Shown piece by piece: positions 61,102 to 64,000 of a stretch of 64,000 bases of DNA (its first letter is position 1; each line of letters begins with the position of its first letter). A model generated the notes under the pieces. It did not search any database and was not told where the DNA came from. It saw only the letters and a list, made by a program, of their open reading frames with translations. Source of the stretch: Botryosphaeria dothidea. Taxonomy: Eukaryota > Ascomycota > Dothideomycetes > Botryosphaeriales > Botryosphaeriaceae. The position numbers and the translations under genes are program-made. The stretch is from contig WWBZ02000040.1 in assembly GCA_011503125.2 (NCBI GenBank), forward strand, positions 1 to 64,000, given 5' to 3'.

Positions 61102-61182
61102 AGGGAGTCGAAGCGTTTGTCCGGACGCAGGCGTAATCCATTTCTGGTGACAAAGGCGTCCGAACGAATGCTTCGACTCCCC
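61102..61182. repeat. 81-bp hairpin element, copy 3 (best paired)
   Basis: The left arm gggagtcgaagcgtttgtcc and the complement of the right arm (gggagtcgaagcattcgttc) share a perfect 12-base outer stem. The pairing resumes with cggacgc, giving about 28 paired positions with few mismatches. The loop contains tggtgacaaag. Confidence 0.8.
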
Positions 61183-61675
61183 ACGAAAGTTGATGTCTGT
61201 TGAGAACCACTGTCGGCTGCAGCACCACCACCCGCTCTGTAGGCATGTAATGCTTCGGACTTCCCACTGGGTTTCAGCCTCATCCGGAACGCCACCAACA
61301 CACCATCCTACCGCCACCACTGCTGCAGCTACGTCCATCTCCATGATCTTTGGCCCTCAGCTTTTTCACTTGCTTTTTTTCTCCTCCTGTGTGGTTGATG
61401 TATTCACCGGATGAGCCATGTGCAATTTTCAATTCTTCATCTTTGTGGGGTGCAGTACCGTCGGATGTAGACGCATTCTCCGTCATCGTTGCTGCCGTCA
61501 AAGTTGTCCATGGGCATTTATTTTTCTACGTCAGATCATTTTTACCTTCTCCTACCTTCTTTCCTTTGATCGTACTCCTAATGCTCTAGAACACGACGAC
61601 GCTCTGTAATACAGATGTTCCAGCCATGCTTCAATACGCTTAGGCTCAGGGCCTCTACTTTTGGCAAGTGTGCAC

Positions 61676-61758
61676 GGGGAGTTGAAGCATTGATCCGGAC
61701 GAGAGTGTGTTCAGATATATTGATGACGTTTGCGTGCTAAATGTTGCTTCAACTCCCC
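61676..61758. repeat. 83-bp hairpin element, copy 4
   Basis: A perfect 14-base terminal inverted repeat, ggggagttgaagca … tgcttcaactcccc. The interior begins ttgatccggac, close to the consensus ttcgtccggac. It lies 0.5 kb from copy 3 in the same orientation. Confidence 0.8.
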
Positions 61759-62029
61759 ACGAGTCTTCCGCGACCACGTGATGATGCGCAAGACATCTAC
61801 CATTTTTCGTGCAACAGCAATGCCCCATTCCCACAGCACCATCGAGAAAGGCAGCTGCCTGTAGCCTCTCGTTCTAGTCAAGCAAGCAAACAGCACAGGC
61901 ACGCCCCACAGACCACAGCTCGTGAGGAAGCCGCACACAGCTTCGGGACCGCCAAACGCCCACCAGCACGCATTTTTGCGAACAAGCCGCGCCCGCGCCC
62001 GGATAATCGGTTCAAAGGCACGGCATTAT

Positions 62030-62044
62030 CTCTCTCTCTCTCTC
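62030..62044. repeat. (TC)n microsatellite
   Basis: About seven TC dinucleotides in a row. Confidence 0.85.
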
Positions 62045-64000
62045 CCGCTCTAGCGCGCGCAAGGTAGTGACACCACCAGCCCCAACACGCCTCGCATACC
62101 TGTGCGCACCCGCGGGTACACACGTTTAATATTCTTTTCTGCCGGCCCTGCCTTTTTTTTTTCTTCCCGATGTCCTGATCCTTGACCGCTACGTCGTCCG
62201 GAACCGTTTCCGATATTGCTGGCTTTTTTTTTGGGTCTCTTTATTCTCTTTGCTTCTTCCCAGCGGGTGCTACGTGCGGCTGTTGTGGTGTTTCTTTTTG
62301 ATTCTTAAAAGCGGAGTTGGCGTGGCGCCCGTGCGGAGAGGGCGCGTACATACGCACGGGAAGAAAGGAACAAAAAAAGCCGTGTAAGCGAAGAAGGAAG
62401 GAAAAAGTAAAACGTTCGGAGAAGTCAAAGGAGTATTGTTGGGTTTTTGGATTGCGCGTCGTATGCAGGGCTCAAAGCAGGGTGCTGTGCATGGTAGGGG
62501 GTTGTGTGAGGGCAGGTTGGGGCGCTGGGAAGTTCGGATCGTGACTTTTTGGGGCAGTGGAGAAGGTGGCGCGGGTAGTGAGCAGAGTATCTGGCGGGCA
62601 TTTGAGGAGGGATAAGGGCCAGCGCAGAGCAGGGGTTAATTTGTGGATAGAATGCACGGGTAGAGGAGTGAAGGGCAGGCACTGAAGGAAAAGGGCAGGA
62701 TGGAACGGATGACGGCATTACGGAGGTGGTATGCATGCAGTTTCACATTCAGACGAGTGTTGGGCAGTGTATGGAAAGCGTGGAGAAGTGTGGCTGAGGC
62801 TGATGCCGATGCATGTGCGATGGCGCGGCTTCCAGTCCGCTTGCAGGTCGGAAGAGATCTCTTCCTTCCCGCTCTCGATGGAGGGTAGCGGTTTTAGCTG
62901 CGGATCTTCCCGCCGAGTGCACGGCGTGGTGCGCTAAGAGATGTGGATGGCGGGCTGCTGGCGTGCTGTGGTATTCTCCGGGAGTGGCTTGAAGTGAGTG
63001 TGATGGCCGAATACGAGCTGCGTCGTGCTTCTTACCCGTCCGACTAGAGACTGGTAGGCCAGATGGGGCTTGTTGATAAGGCTGCCTGACATTTTACCCA
63101 CTAACCTGATGCTGTGTAACATATGGTTGGGTTGTGAGGTGGGAGTAGAGCTGATACGAAGTACTTCCTTCTGCATTATGCGGACTGACGCCTGCTTGCG
63201 CCTGTGGCAGGAGAGCTTCCCGGGATTCAAGGTCGACCGTTCATGCCGCACTTGTGAACTCACAGTGTGGCTGCTGGAGAGGCTATTGTTCTAGAGCTGC
63301 TTGGCGGTGGGTAATACGACGGTCGGGGGGGACAGGCGAAGAGTTGGATTGGGCTGGAAAGGTGCTTTGGATGTCACAAGCCTTCTGCGGAGGTCAGCGT
63401 GAATGTCTTTCCGAGGAAAACTCTGACGTTTGTCTAGCAGCAGGTAGGCGATTGAAAGTGTAAGGGGCCGTCTGAGGCGTAATCTTCCTTCACGTTTTGT
63501 TTCTCTTTTCTTTTGGTAATGTCTCGGGCTGATGCCTGAAGTCCGAACGGGCGGATGAGAAGGTGTCGATCCGCGACACTTGGGGATGACCAAGTCTGAG
63601 CCTCCTTGAAAAATGGAGATTGAGCGGAAACTTAAGTTTTTGAAGAATCCAGGACACCTAAATAGACCTAAAGTTCGAGCTAGGGGGCAAGTGTAAAGAG
63701 CGTTGGCGTGCTTTGCCGCGCGAAGCGAAATAGCCAACCCACACACAACCTAAGATCGCGGCCGGCAAGTCTGTGAGCATGTTACATCACACGCCATGGA
63801 AGTAATTTTCCCCACGTCCCCACGCATTTACATCATCCCGCCTTTGACGCCAGCGTTTTTCCAGGGCTTCTGTCTGTAGTACACGTACTCAGCAGTGCAG
63901 CTGATTGATAGACAAGGCGTTGACGGCAACGGAATCAGAACGGCAACTACGCTGAGCTGGTGTCTCAGTGATATCCTGCTCTCTTCTTCCCGTCCCTGAT

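Larger units (their letters stand above)
59806..64000. other. 4.2-kb terminal spacer with no supported gene
   Basis: Begins with the GT41 3' flank. Two hairpin elements lie at 61102–61182 and 61676–61758. C/T-rich stretches near 60.6–60.9 and 62.1–62.3 kb resemble leaders, but no credible frame follows. A (TC)n run is at 62030–62044. Confidence 0.5.

Noticed and set aside
1..64000. CRISPR arrays, rRNA genes, bacterial-type operons
   Set aside because: No spaced direct-repeat arrays and no rRNA-like sequence were seen; the tandem repeats present are contiguous 9-bp or shorter units, and the genes are eukaryotic with introns.

Overview
The window is nuclear DNA from a filamentous ascomycete (Pezizomycotina). 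Four things point there: short GT–AG introns (47–92 bp), transposons mutated from CpA to TpA in the pattern of repeat-induced point mutation (RIP), a head-to-head pair of chitin synthases with myosin-like head domains, and a filamentous-fungal O-GlcNAc-transferase-like gene. The class cannot be fixed from sequence alone; Dothideomycetes or Eurotiomycetes would both fit.

Positions 1 to about 14061 are a nested transposon block with no working host gene. A chromodomain Ty3/gypsy element lies on the + strand (1–~5361). Next to it is a LINE on the - strand, whose ORF1 is split into three pieces (5362–6100, 12450–12932, 13411–14061). The splits are caused by a complete 6349-bp LTR retrotransposon (6101–12449, 184-bp LTRs, target duplication actag) and by a 478-bp solo LTR (12933–13410, target duplication tagta). 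The older pieces are heavily RIP-mutated. The solo LTR is not, and its U3 part carries six copies of an 8-bp motif ahead of a TATA box.

From 15.5 kb the DNA is ordinary euchromatin. csmA (class V, 15502–21218, -) and csmB (class VI/VII, 22748–28228, +) diverge from a 1.5-kb shared promoter. Both have a 302-nt first exon ending in a phase-2 intron at the same place. csmA keeps a myosin P-loop; csmB does not. Both should make chitin at hyphal tips and septa.

Further right are a membrane-anchored GDSL/SGNH hydrolase (33060–34396, +), a mitochondrial PDK/BCKDK-family kinase (39104–40674, -), a PH-like-domain protein (41480–44036, -) divergent from a coiled-coil protein (44899–45975, +), SEC62 (49423–50869, -) divergent from ribosomal protein L12 (51224–51896, +), and a 1692-residue GT41 O-GlcNAc transferase-like gene (54567–59805, +). 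Long spacers without a supportable gene separate them (28.2–33.1, 34.4–39.1, 46.0–49.4 and 59.8–64.0 kb).

Two observations stand out. First, a family of 81–85-bp imperfect hairpins occurs four times, with a possible fifth copy, in these spacers. I do not recognise it. Second, several otherwise intact genes carry single-base frameshifts: one each in the hydrolase and the PH gene, and three in L12. Correcting them gives exactly the expected reading frames, so they look like base-call or assembly indels rather than real mutations.
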